Shown piece by piece: positions 1-7,570 of a stretch of 64,000 nt of DNA; position 1 is the first letter of the stretch; every line of letters starts with the position of its first letter. The notes beneath the pieces were generated by a model. That model saw nothing but the letters and a program-made list of their open reading frames with translations, searched no databases and was not told the origin of the DNA. The position numbers and the translations under genes were made by a program. The DNA comes from JACDAN01 sp963827705 (GTDB taxonomy: Bacteria > Actinomycetota > Thermoleophilia > Gaiellales > Gaiellaceae): assembly GCA_963827705.1 (NCBI GenBank), contig CAWHBN010000013.1, positions 62,001 to 126,000 of the forward strand, given 5' to 3'.

Positions 1-386
1 CGATCGGCGAGGTCCTCGGCGTGATGATCGGCACGGCGCTCGGCTGGGGGAACTTCGAGACGATCATGCTCGCGATCGCCCTCGCGTTCCTCTTCGGCTA
101 CTCGCTGACGATGCTGCCGCTGCTTCGCGCAGGGCTTGCGTTCGCCGCGGCCGTCCCGCTGGCTCTCGCCTCCGACACGCTCTCGATCGCGGTCATGGAG
201 CTCGTCGACAACGCGATCCTGCTCGTCGTCCCGGGCGCGATGGAGGCGGGACTGGACACGCTGCTCTTCTGGGCTTCACTCGCCTTCGCGCTCCTCATCG
301 CGGGCATCTGTGCGTACCCGGTCAACCGGTACCTGATCGCCCGCGGCAAGGGCCACGCGGTCGTGCACGCCTACCACGGCCACTAG
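1..386 (+). CDS. DUF4396 integral membrane protein (5' partial)
   Basis: The frame is already open at base 3 and the first in-frame ATG (base 21) sits inside a hydrophobic stretch, so the true start lies before the window; about 127 residues are visible. Hydrophobic segments include IMLAIALAFLFGYSLTMLPL and LLFWASLAFALLIAGICAYP, and the end is a short basic, His-rich tail (NRYLIARGKGHAVVHAYHGH). This pattern matches DUF4396 membrane proteins, whose function is unknown. It converges on the acyl-CoA synthetase gene, with a strong hairpin between them. The family call is by recognition only. Confidence 0.7.
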   Translation, partial: IGEVLGVMIGTALGWGNFETIMLAIALAFLFGYSLTMLPLLRAGLAFAAAVPLALASDTLSIAVMELVDNAILLVVPGAMEAGLDTLLFWASLAFALLIAGICAYPVNRYLIARGKGHAVVHAYHGH

Positions 387-455
387 GAGGGGATGGCGAA
401 ATACCGGCTGTGCCGCCAGGCCGCCCTGCTCGCCCCCAGGACTGCGTCCTCAGTC

Positions 456-482
456 GCGCCCGTATCGAACTGATACGGGCGC
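456..482. terminator. bidirectional hairpin between convergent genes
   Basis: A perfect 11-bp stem GCGCCCGTATC / GATACGGGCGC (456-466 and 472-482) encloses the loop GAACT. It lies between the stop of the DUF4396 gene (386) and the stop of the minus-strand acyl-CoA synthetase gene (549), where a shared terminator is expected. There is no clear T-run on either side. The rest of 387-548 holds only a smaller inverted repeat (AGGAC/GTCCT near 439-451) and no gene. Confidence 0.65.
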
Positions 483-548
483 TCCCTGCGTCCTTGCCTG
501 GGAACGAGCATTGCACCCTGGCGACGAGCGCTATTCCGCCAACCCCTC

Positions 549-2276
549 CTAACGCGGCTGGGCGTACAGCGCCTCGATCTCCGAGGCGAAGTGCTCTCCG
601 ACGATCTTGCGCTTGAGCTTCAGCGTCGGCGTGACCTCGTCGTGCTCGGGTGAGAAGTCCCGCTCGAGCACGACGAACCGCTTGACCTGCTCGAACGACG
701 CCTTGCCGTCGTTCACCTCGTCCACGACCTCCTGGACCAGCCCCTGGGGGTCGCTCAGGCCCATTGCCGCCTCGTCCAGGGTGATCAGCGCGGTGAGGTA
801 CGGCCGCCGGTCGCCGATCACGAGCGCCTGCGACACGTACTTGGAGGCCTTGAGCTCGTTCTCGATGTTCTGCGGCGAGACGTTCTTGCCGCCGGCGGTG
901 ACGATGATGTCCTTCTTCCGGTCGGTGATCGCCAGGAAGCCGTCGTCGATCGACCCCACGTCGCCCGTGCGCAGCCAGCCGTCACCGTCGAGCACCTCGC
1001 GGGTGGCGGCCTCGTCCTTGTAATAGCCGCCGAAGACGTTGGGCCCGCGGATGAGCACCTCGCCGTCCTCCGCCGTCTTCACCTCGATCCCCGGGATGGC
1101 CGGCCCGACGGTGCCGAACCGGAAACGGCCCGGCATGTTCACGTTCGAGGCCGTCGTGCACTCGGTCTGCCCGTAGCCCTCGCAGATCAGGATGTCGATC
1201 GTGTGGAAGAACTCGGCGATCTCCTTCGCGAGCGGCGCGCCGCCCGAGATCGGCAGGCGCAGCCGTCCGCCAAGCTTCGCCTTGACCTTCGAGTAGACGA
1301 GCTTGTCCGCGATCCGGTGCTGCAGCGCGAGCCAAGCCGGAACCGATTCCCCCGCCTGCTCCTTTGCGCTGACTCGTTCGCCGACCCGGAGGGCCCAGTC
1401 GATCAGCTTCCGCTTGACGCCCGTCGCCTCGTCGAAGCTCGCCAGGACGGCCGTGTGAACCTTCTCGAACACGCGCGGGACGCTCGGAAGGACAGTCGGC
1501 TTGACCTCGGTGGCCACTTCCCCGACCCGTAGCGTGTCGGGACAGAAGGCGATCGAGGCGCCCACGTAGCCCGCCAGCAGGTGCAGGCAGCGGCCGAAGT
1601 TGTGGGCGAGCGGGAGGAACAGGAGGATCAGGTCGTCCGGGCCGATGAACGACGGGACGTCGTCGACGGCGCCGACCATCGAGTAGTAGTTGCGGTGCGA
1701 GATCATGCAGGCCTTGGGCGGCCCGGTCGTCCCCGACGTGTAGATGTAGGTGAAGAGGTCGTCCTCGCCGACCTCGGCGCGCGCCCTCTCCAGAGCGTCC
1801 GGGTTCTCGCCTGCGAACTCGCGGCCCTTCGCGCGGAGGTCGTCGAGGTCCTCGAACGAGAAGACGTGGCGCAGCTTCGGAAGGTTCGACCGCTCGGCGT
1901 CGACCTTGGCGCGTTGCTCGTCGTTCTCGACCAGGACGGCAACCGCGTCGGAGTGGTCGAGGATGTACGCGCAGTCCCCCGGCGGCAGGGATGGGTAGAT
2001 CCCGGCCCCGATGACGCCGATCGACCCCAGCGCGTAGTCGAACAGCACCCACTCGAGGTTCGTCCTGCCCAGGATGCCGGCCGCGTCGCCTTTGCCGATG
2101 CCGAGGGAGAGGAGCCCGTTCGCGATCTCGTCGACGGCGCGCGTCGCCTCTTCCCAGCTGACCTCGCGCCAGCCGTCGTCGCCCTCGACGAGGTAGGCGG
2201 TGCCCTTGCGTGAAGCGGCGCGCCGCCACAGCTCCGCGATCGTCTTCGTACCCGCCGCCTGCTCCACGATCGCCAT
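549..2276 (-). CDS. AMP-dependent long-chain acyl-CoA synthetase (FadD-like)
   Basis: A 575-residue member of the ANL superfamily, expected to activate fatty acids to acyl-CoA through an acyl-AMP intermediate in the cytoplasm. Visible motifs are the P-loop TSGTTGPPK (about residues 180-188), EGYGQTE (366-372), TGD (437-439), DRKKD (452-456) and the C-terminal-domain GGKNVSPQNIE. The C-terminal TLKLKRK supplies the usual catalytic-lysine region. The open frame extends 81 codons further upstream, but that part is antisense to ku; ATG at 2276 gives a family-like start (MAIVEQAAGTKTIAELW). It is divergent from ku with 78 bp between starts. Chain-length preference cannot be read from sequence. Confidence 0.93.
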   Translation of the reverse strand: MAIVEQAAGTKTIAELWRRAASRKGTAYLVEGDDGWREVSWEEATRAVDEIANGLLSLGIGKGDAAGILGRTNLEWVLFDYALGSIGVIGAGIYPSLPPGDCAYILDHSDAVAVLVENDEQRAKVDAERSNLPKLRHVFSFEDLDDLRAKGREFAGENPDALERARAEVGEDDLFTYIYTSGTTGPPKACMISHRNYYSMVGAVDDVPSFIGPDDLILLFLPLAHNFGRCLHLLAGYVGASIAFCPDTLRVGEVATEVKPTVLPSVPRVFEKVHTAVLASFDEATGVKRKLIDWALRVGERVSAKEQAGESVPAWLALQHRIADKLVYSKVKAKLGGRLRLPISGGAPLAKEIAEFFHTIDILICEGYGQTECTTASNVNMPGRFRFGTVGPAIPGIEVKTAEDGEVLIRGPNVFGGYYKDEAATREVLDGDGWLRTGDVGSIDDGFLAITDRKKDIIVTAGGKNVSPQNIENELKASKYVSQALVIGDRRPYLTALITLDEAAMGLSDPQGLVQEVVDEVNDGKASFEQVKRFVVLERDFSPEHDEVTPTLKLKRKIVGEHFASEIEALYAQPR

Positions 2277-2354
2277 CCCGAGGATCGTAGTGTGTGGAGG
2301 AAACAGTGCGTTGGGAGAGAAAATCCCCGGTCCCTCTACACTTTGGAGACTTCG

Positions 2355-3227
2355 ATGCGGACGATCTGGAACGGCTCGATCAACTTCGGCCTGGTCAACA
2401 TCCCGGTCGGATTGGCCCTTGCGACCAAGCCCGCGGCGCGGCAGTCCGACGTCAGCTTTCGCACGCTGCACCGCGAGTGCGGGACGCCGATCAAGCAGAA
2501 GCGCTGGTGCCCGGTGCACGACCGCGAGGTCAGTAACGACGAGCTCGTGAAGGGCTGGGAGGTCTCGAAGGGCGAGTTCGTCTTCGTCGAGGACGCCGAC
2601 CTCGAGGCGATCGCCCAGTACGACGACTCACGCGCGATCGAGATCACGAGCTTCGTGCCGCTCGACCAGATCGACCCCGTCTTCTTCGACCGGACGTACT
2701 ACCTGGCGCCCTCGTCGACGCCGGCGCAGCGCCGACCCTATGTCCTGCTGCTCCGCGCGCTTCAGGAGAGCGACATGGGCGCCGTCGGCCGCTTCGTCCT
2801 GCGTGGCCAGGAGCATTTCTCGCTGATCCGCCCGCGCGGCGACGCGCTCGCGCTGGAGACGCTGTTCGTCGCCGAGGACGTCCGCTCGCAGGCGGAAGTC
2901 GAGGAGGCCGTGGGCGACACCGAGGTGAAGGAGGCCGAGCTCGAGCTGGCGCGGCAGGTGATCGACAGCCTGGCGGGCGACTTCGACCCGACGGGGCTCG
3001 AGAGCGAGTACCGGCAGGACCTCAGGCAGATGCTCGAGGCAAAGCTCGACGGCCAGGAGATCAAGCGGCCGGAGCCTGCCGAGGAGGAGACGCCGGTCAT
3101 CGACCTCATGGAGGCGCTTCGCCAGAGCGTCGACGAGGCGCAGAAGCAGAAGAAGCCCGCCGGCCGGTCGAAAGCGAAGAGCAGTACGGGGACCCGGAAG
3201 AAGGCCGCCGCCGGCGGCCGCAAGTAG
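2355..3227 (+). CDS. ku: Ku protein, DNA double-strand-break end binding (NHEJ)
   Basis: A 290-residue prokaryotic Ku homodimer subunit that binds broken DNA ends and recruits the ligase LigD. The N-terminus MRTIWNGSINFGLVNIPVGL is the hallmark of the family, followed by the Ku core to about residue 230. A lysine/alanine-rich basic tail from about residue 265 (KKPAGRSKAKSS...) resembles the DNA-binding extensions of actinobacterial Ku. ATG at 2355 follows GGAG; the open frame reaches back to 2292 but that part has no Ku homology. No ligD is present in the window, so the partner must be elsewhere. Confidence 0.95.
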   Translation: MRTIWNGSINFGLVNIPVGLALATKPAARQSDVSFRTLHRECGTPIKQKRWCPVHDREVSNDELVKGWEVSKGEFVFVEDADLEAIAQYDDSRAIEITSFVPLDQIDPVFFDRTYYLAPSSTPAQRRPYVLLLRALQESDMGAVGRFVLRGQEHFSLIRPRGDALALETLFVAEDVRSQAEVEEAVGDTEVKEAELELARQVIDSLAGDFDPTGLESEYRQDLRQMLEAKLDGQEIKRPEPAEEETPVIDLMEALRQSVDEAQKQKKPAGRSKAKSSTGTRKKAAAGGRK

Positions 3228-3242
3228 GGCGTTTCCGCTGGT

Positions 3243-3419
3243 CTAGTGTTGGTGGACGGTCGGTGCGGCGCCGACTGCCTGAAGCTGCGCCGCGAACAGT
3301 GTCTTGTCGATTTTCCCCTGGTAGATCGGGACGCCCTCCTGCACGCAGAGACGGATGATCTGCTCGCGCTCGAGCCCCATCTCCTTGGACAGTTCCTCGG
3401 GCGTCAGGTGGTTCGGCAT
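3243..3419 (-). CDS. 58-residue conserved-looking small protein
   Basis: A short gene read on the minus strand: MPNHLTPEELSKEMGLEREQ, then IIRLCVQEGVPIYQGKID and KTLFAAQLQAVG. The start is preceded by an excellent ribosome-binding site (CCGAGGAGGACTCCAC then ATG), and the protein reads like a small helical, possibly helix-turn-helix, domain (TPEELSKEMGLEREQIIRLC). It ends 15 bp from the ku stop in convergent orientation and lies just beyond a terminator, so it probably has its own promoter within 3420-3450. The function is unknown; a DNA-binding role is only a guess from the helix pattern. Confidence 0.7.
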   Translation of the reverse strand: MPNHLTPEELSKEMGLEREQIIRLCVQEGVPIYQGKIDKTLFAAQLQAVGAAPTVHQH

Positions 3420-3449
3420 GTGGAGTCCTCCTCGGTTGGTTCAGAGCAC

Positions 3450-3484
3450 GAAAAAAGCCCGCCGCCGCAAGGCGTGACGGGCTC
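3450..3484 (-). terminator. intrinsic terminator after the Nif3-like gene
   Basis: Read on the minus strand, AGCCCG pairs with CGGGCT (bases 3478-3483 and 3456-3461) with an inner CGCC/GGCG pairing. The stem is followed directly by a run of six T residues (plus-strand AAAAAA at 3451-3456). This is a textbook Rho-independent terminator and separates the Nif3-like gene from the 58-codon gene downstream. Confidence 0.85.
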
Positions 3485-3549
3485 GAAAGCTCGCGTGTCG
3501 GCTGGGCGGCTCATCACTCGCTCGACCTCCTGGCAGACACGCCCAAAGC

Positions 3550-4293
3550 TTACACCGGGACCGGGACGTCGACGAACTCCCAGTCGAGCGAGAACTCGAC
3601 GGCGAGCTTCTCCGCGAGCGCCTTGATGCCGAACGTCTCCGTCGCGTAGTGGCCGCCGGCGAGGAAGTGGATCCCGAGCTCGCGCGCGAGGTGCAGCGTC
3701 GGCTCCGCCGGCTCGCCGGTGACGTATGCGTCGTAGCCCGCGGAGGCAGCTTCCCGGACGAGCTTCGCGCCGCCGCCGGTGACGATCGCGACGCGTTCGA
3801 TGCGCCGCGCCCCGCCCTCGAAGACCTGCGGCTCACGGCCCGTGATCGACTGGAGGCGGTCGGCGAGCTCGTCGATGCTGGTCGGCTCTCGAAGCGCGCC
3901 GCCGAAGCCCCATTCGAGGAAGCGCTCCGGCTCCGAGATCCCCAATTCCCGCGCGACGATGATGTTGTTCCCGATCTCCGGATGCGCGTCGAGCGCGAGG
4001 TGGTAGGCGGCGAGCGTGATGTCCCCGTCGAAGAGGGTCTGGAGGCGCCGCTTCATCGCGAGGTCGACGATCCGCGGCTCGTTCTCCCAGTACTGGCCGT
4101 GGTGGACGAGGAGCATCTGCGCCCCGGCGTCCTTCGTGCGCTGAAAGGCCTCGAGGGAGGACGAGACCGATGCGGCGATCTTCGTCACCTCGTCGGCTCC
4201 GACGACCTGGAGGCCCATCGGGCCGTAGTCGTGGAAGCTGTCGAGGTCGAGCACCTCGCGCGCACGGTCGAGGATTGCGTCGCGTGAAGCCAT
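3550..4293 (-). CDS. Nif3-like dinuclear metal centre hexameric protein
   Basis: A 247-residue protein of the Nif3/YqfO/YbgI family (DUF34), thought to be a metal-dependent hydrolase with unsettled biological role. The motifs are LVHHGQYW (metal-binding His pair), AAYHLALDAHPEIGNN and the C-terminal HFLAGGHYATE, all typical of the family. The frame stays open into the antisense of the tRNA gene, so the start is placed at ATG 4293 (MASRDAILDRAREVLD), 21 bp from the tRNA on the opposite strand. It is the short form of the family, without the middle PII-like insert. Confidence 0.9.
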   Translation of the reverse strand: MASRDAILDRAREVLDLDSFHDYGPMGLQVVGADEVTKIAASVSSSLEAFQRTKDAGAQMLLVHHGQYWENEPRIVDLAMKRRLQTLFDGDITLAAYHLALDAHPEIGNNIIVARELGISEPERFLEWGFGGALREPTSIDELADRLQSITGREPQVFEGGARRIERVAIVTGGGAKLVREAASAGYDAYVTGEPAEPTLHLARELGIHFLAGGHYATETFGIKALAEKLAVEFSLDWEFVDVPVPV

Positions 4294-4314
4294 CGCCGCT
4301 ACTCTGTCCGCTCT

Positions 4315-4388
4315 CGGGGTGTGGCGCAGCCTGGTAGCGCGCTCCGTTCGGGTCGGAGAGGTCCCCAGTTCAAATCTGGGCACCCCGA
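4315..4388 (+). tRNA. tRNA-Pro (anticodon CGG)
   Basis: The acceptor stem CGGGGTG pairs with CACCCCG, with discriminator A at 4388. A D-arm (GCGCAGCCTGGTAGCGC), a 5-bp anticodon stem CTCCG/CGGAG enclosing the loop TTCGGGT (anticodon CGG) and a T-arm with the loop TTCAAAT are all visible. CCA is not encoded. The last 19 bases overlap, in antisense, the 3' end of the CoA-binding protein gene. Confidence 0.95.
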
Positions 4389-4789
4389 TTAGATCTCTCC
4401 ATGGCGCCGTGGACGACGGCGGTGCAGAGGTCCTCGACATAGTCGAGGCCGCCTTCCGTCGCGATGCGGCGCGCTTCCTCCGACCGGATCCCCAGCTGGA
4501 GCCAGAGCGCGTTCGCGCCGGCAGCGACCGCCTGCTGAGCATGCGCCGGGGTGTGCTCGGGTCGGCGGAAGACGTCGACGAGATCGATCGGACGGTCGAT
4601 GTCGGCGAGCGTCTCCACGCACGGCACGCCGAGCACGTCGTCGCAGTCGAGCGGGCGCACGGGGATGACGTCGTAGCCCTGCGCGAGGAGGTACCGCATG
4701 ACGCCGTGGCTCGGCTTCGCCGGGTTCGGCGAGGCGCCGACGAGTGCGATCGTCTTCGTGTCGCGGAGGATCTCCTCGGGGCTTCTCAT
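4370..4789 (-). CDS. CoA-binding domain protein (YccU-like)
   Basis: A 139-residue single-domain Rossmann protein. IALVGASPNPAKPSHGVMRY is the nucleotide/CoA-binding loop, and PIDLVDVFRRPEHTPAHAQQ and LWLQLGIRSEEA are typical of the small CoA-binding family PF13380. The exact role is unknown. The ATG at 4789 overlaps the stop of the upstream MFS gene (ATGA), indicating translational coupling. The reading frame runs past the usual end of the domain and stops inside the tRNA-Pro gene on the opposite strand (19-nt overlap). Confidence 0.88.
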   Translation of the reverse strand: MRSPEEILRDTKTIALVGASPNPAKPSHGVMRYLLAQGYDVIPVRPLDCDDVLGVPCVETLADIDRPIDLVDVFRRPEHTPAHAQQAVAAGANALWLQLGIRSEEARRIATEGGLDYVEDLCTAVVHGAMERSNRGAQI

Positions 4790-6018
4790 GCGGCCGTGCG
4801 CACCCGCTTCGATGCGAGCGGAGCGATCCAGAGGATGGCCGAGAGCGTGAACCCGACGAACAGCAGGGTTGCGGGCGAGAACGACCCTGCCACGACTGCC
4901 GTGAGGGCGTAGCCCACGGGGATCAGCGCGAAAGATCCGAAGAAGTCGAGGCTCGTCACGCGCGCAAGCTTGGACGAGGGGACCTGCTGCATCAAGAGCG
5001 TGGTCCAGACGCCGATCCCGTAGCCGATGCAGACGCCCCGTAGCGCAACGAAGGCGCACGCAAGGCCGAACGAATGGGTGAGTGTCATGGCGATCACGCA
5101 GATGTCATTGGCGGCGAAGAGCAGATACATGATGATCACGCGCCGCCGACTCGGGTTCGTCTGGCCGAACGCAAGGCTCCCGATCGCCATGCCGAGCGAC
5201 TGGAGCGTGAAGAGCGCGCCGTACGAGCCGACACCGCGGTCGAACTGCTCCTCGACAAACGCCGGCAGCAGCGCCGTGTACGGGGCCATGGCGACCATGA
5301 GGATGAACGAGGCGAGGAAGATCGTGATCCAAAGCCACGGGACGCCGAGGACGTAGCGCAGGCCGTCGGCGATCTCCTTGAAGGTGCCCTGCGGCTCGTC
5401 GCGCTCGAACCCGCGCGGGCGCGCCATGGCCATGAGCGCGGCGGCGACGACGAAGCTGACCGCGTTGAGCGCGAACACGGAGGACGCTCCTGCGACGCCG
5501 TAGAGGACGCCGGCCACGGCCGGTCCGACGACGAACGCCGCCTGGCGCGAGAGGCCGGTGAGCGCGTTCGCCGACGCGAGATGGTGCTCGTCGACGACCA
5601 GCGGAACGATCCCGCCGTAGGCCGGGTAGAAGAACCCGTCCCCCGCCCCGTAGAGGACGGCGAGCGTGATGAGGCTCCAGAGCTCGAGGTTGCCGCTCAC
5701 GTCCACGGCGAAGAGGACGACCATGCACGCGCAGCGCGAGAGGTCGGAGATGATCATGAGCGTGCGGCGCGGATAGCGGTCGGCGAGCGCTCCGCCGATC
5801 AGCAGCGTCGAGAGCATCGCCGCGCTGTGTCCCAAGAGGACGAGCGCGAGGGTGCTCTTCGATCCCGTCAGAGCGAAGCTCGTCCAGCCGAGCGCCACGA
5901 GGAAGGCTCCGTCGCCGACGAGCGAGATCGTCTGGCCGCTCCAGAGCAGGCGGAAGTCCCTGCTGCGCAGCGCGTGGAGGGCACGTGCGCGCCCTGGTCT
6001 GTCCGCGGCTACTTCCAA
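4786..6018 (-). CDS. MFS transporter (EntS-like exporter family)
   Basis: A 410-residue integral membrane protein with about 12 hydrophobic segments, a cytosolic start (LRSRDFRLLWSGQTISLVGD) and the MFS loop motif GGALADRYPRRTL between helices 2 and 3. This layout matches the MFS_3/EntS group of proton-driven exporters; the substrate is unknown. The start is a TTG at 6018, since no ATG or GTG occurs in frame before the first helix and only a weak AGGA precedes it. It is divergent from the nitrilase gene with only 23 bp between the start codons, so their promoters must overlap. Confidence 0.88.
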   Translation of the reverse strand: MEVAADRPGRARALHALRSRDFRLLWSGQTISLVGDGAFLVALGWTSFALTGSKSTLALVLLGHSAAMLSTLLIGGALADRYPRRTLMIISDLSRCACMVVLFAVDVSGNLELWSLITLAVLYGAGDGFFYPAYGGIVPLVVDEHHLASANALTGLSRQAAFVVGPAVAGVLYGVAGASSVFALNAVSFVVAAALMAMARPRGFERDEPQGTFKEIADGLRYVLGVPWLWITIFLASFILMVAMAPYTALLPAFVEEQFDRGVGSYGALFTLQSLGMAIGSLAFGQTNPSRRRVIIMYLLFAANDICVIAMTLTHSFGLACAFVALRGVCIGYGIGVWTTLLMQQVPSSKLARVTSLDFFGSFALIPVGYALTAVVAGSFSPATLLFVGFTLSAILWIAPLASKRVRTAA

Positions 6019-6041
6019 AGGCGGGGCTATCCTGCCAATGG

Positions 6042-6881
6042 ATGTCGGAGACGCTTCGGGTCGCTTGCGTCCAGCTCACGAGCCGGGACGACAAGGCGGC
6101 GAACATCGAGAAGGCGGAGCAGCTCGTCGCGCGCGCGGCGGCGACGGGTGCCGACGTGGTCGTCCTCCCGGAGAAGTGGAACGCGATCGGCAACCCCGAG
6201 GTGCTCCACGGCGCAGCGGAGACGCTCGAGGACGGCGAGTCGGTGCAGGCGATGGCGGCCTGGGCGAGCGGCCACGGGATCACGCTCGTCGGCGGCTCGA
6301 TCACCGAGCGCCGGGAGGGGCGCGAAAAGCTCTCCAACACGAGCATCGTGTTCGAGTCGGACGGGTCGATCGCCGGCCTCTACCGGAAGATCCACCTCTT
6401 CGACGTCGAGGTCGGCGGCCATGTGTATCGGGAGTCGGACGCCGAAGAGCCTGGCGACGAGCCGGTCGTCCTCGACGTGGAAGGCTGGGCCACCGGGCTG
6501 ACCGTCTGCTACGACGTCCGCTTCCCCGAGCTCTACCGGATCCTCGCGCTCCAGGGCGCGCACCTGGTCACGGTTCCGGCGCATTTCACGCTCTACACCG
6601 GAAAGGATCACTGGGAGCTGCTGCTCCGCGCCCGTGCCGTCGAGAACCAGTACTACGTCGCGGCCGCGGCCCAGATCGGCGAGACGCTGCCGGGCCGTCT
6701 CAGCTACGGGCGTTCGCTGATCGCAGATCCGTGGGGGACCGTGGTCGCGTGTGCGCCGGACGAGGAGACGGTGATCTCCGCAGAGCTCGACAGGCGTCGG
6801 CTCGAGGACGTCCGCGCGAAGCTTCCCTCGCTGGCCAGCAGGCAGGCAGATGCCTACCGGTGGCCAACTCCTACGCCGTAA
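6042..6881 (+). CDS. carbon-nitrogen hydrolase (nitrilase superfamily amidase)
   Basis: A 279-residue cytosolic amidase with the nitrilase Glu-Lys-Cys triad: E44 in LPEKWNAIG, K116 in LYRKIHLFD and C156 in TVCYDVRFPELYR. The pattern resembles the Nit1/Nit2 branch (deaminated glutathione amidase or omega-amidase), although the real substrate cannot be decided from sequence. ATG 6042 is chosen because the residues before it have no homology and overlap the divergent MFS promoter. The stop is 5 bp before the HAD gene, so the two are probably co-transcribed. Confidence 0.93.
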   Translation: MSETLRVACVQLTSRDDKAANIEKAEQLVARAAATGADVVVLPEKWNAIGNPEVLHGAAETLEDGESVQAMAAWASGHGITLVGGSITERREGREKLSNTSIVFESDGSIAGLYRKIHLFDVEVGGHVYRESDAEEPGDEPVVLDVEGWATGLTVCYDVRFPELYRILALQGAHLVTVPAHFTLYTGKDHWELLLRARAVENQYYVAAAAQIGETLPGRLSYGRSLIADPWGTVVACAPDEETVISAELDRRRLEDVRAKLPSLASRQADAYRWPTPTP

Positions 6882-6886
6882 CGGGT

Positions 6887-7570
6887 ATGCACATCCAGGC
6901 GGTTCTCTTCGATCTCGACTTCACGCTGGCCAAGCCGGGGCCGGACCTCGGCCCGGAGGGGTATCAACGGCTGGGTCGTCGCTTCGGCCTGGAGCTCGAT
7001 CCGGCGCTGTACCGGGATGCCCGCGCGAATGCCGTGGAGGGGCTCCACAAGCATCCGGACTTCCGCCACGACGAGGAGATCTGGGTCGCGTTCACCGAGA
7101 GGATCATCCGCGGCATGGGCGGAGACACGGATCGCGCCTACGAGGCCGCGGTCGAGATGACCAGGGCGTGGGAGCAGGCGCACAACTTCGACCTCTTCGA
7201 CGACGCGCTGCCGGTGCTCGACCACCTGCGGGAGCACGGGCTGAAGCTCGGCCTCGTCTCGAACACGGGCCGCGACGTCGACGAGTTCCTCGCACACCAC
7301 AGCATCCGCGTCGATGCGGCCCTGTCGTCGCGCGTGCACGGGAAGGTGAAGCCCCACCCGACGATCTTCCAGGCCGTGCTCGACCGGCTCGGCGTCCCTG
7401 CCGAGCGGGCCGCGATGGTCGGCGACTCGCCCGAGGACGACCTCGAGGGCGCAAGGGCGCTCGGGATGCAGGCGTTCCTCGTCGACCGGGAGGACGTCTA
7501 TCCCGACGCCGAGGACCGCCTCCCGGACCTCTTCGCGCTACCGGCCGCGATCGGGCTGGCAGCGATCTGA
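6887..7570 (+). CDS. HAD-family hydrolase (phosphoglycolate phosphatase-like)
   Basis: A 227-residue HAD hydrolase. Motif I is FDLDFTL (nucleophile D9, general acid D11), motif II the Ser of LGLVSNTG, motif III a Lys in GKVKPHPTIF and motif IV MVGDSPEDDLEGA. An alpha-helical C1 cap is present between motifs I and II. Such enzymes dephosphorylate small sugar or nucleotide phosphates; the substrate is unknown. Its last 33 bases overlap the 3' end of the convergent propeller-lysyl oxidase gene. Confidence 0.92.
   Translation: MHIQAVLFDLDFTLAKPGPDLGPEGYQRLGRRFGLELDPALYRDARANAVEGLHKHPDFRHDEEIWVAFTERIIRGMGGDTDRAYEAAVEMTRAWEQAHNFDLFDDALPVLDHLREHGLKLGLVSNTGRDVDEFLAHHSIRVDAALSSRVHGKVKPHPTIFQAVLDRLGVPAERAAMVGDSPEDDLEGARALGMQAFLVDREDVYPDAEDRLPDLFALPAAIGLAAI

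Noticed and set aside
982..2229. 415-codon frame inside the acyl-CoA synthetase gene
   Set aside because: Arg/Gly/Pro-rich shadow in another frame on the same strand; the main frame has all the ANL motifs.
4319..4912. A plus-strand open frame crossing tRNA-Pro
   Set aside because: It begins inside the tRNA and is the shadow of the CoA-binding and MFS genes.
5074..6501. Long open frame of 475 codons on the plus strand opposite the MFS transporter
   Set aside because: It is very rich in Arg, Glu and Asp with no family-like blocks; it is the antisense shadow of high-GC codon bias in the MFS gene and runs into the nitrilase gene.
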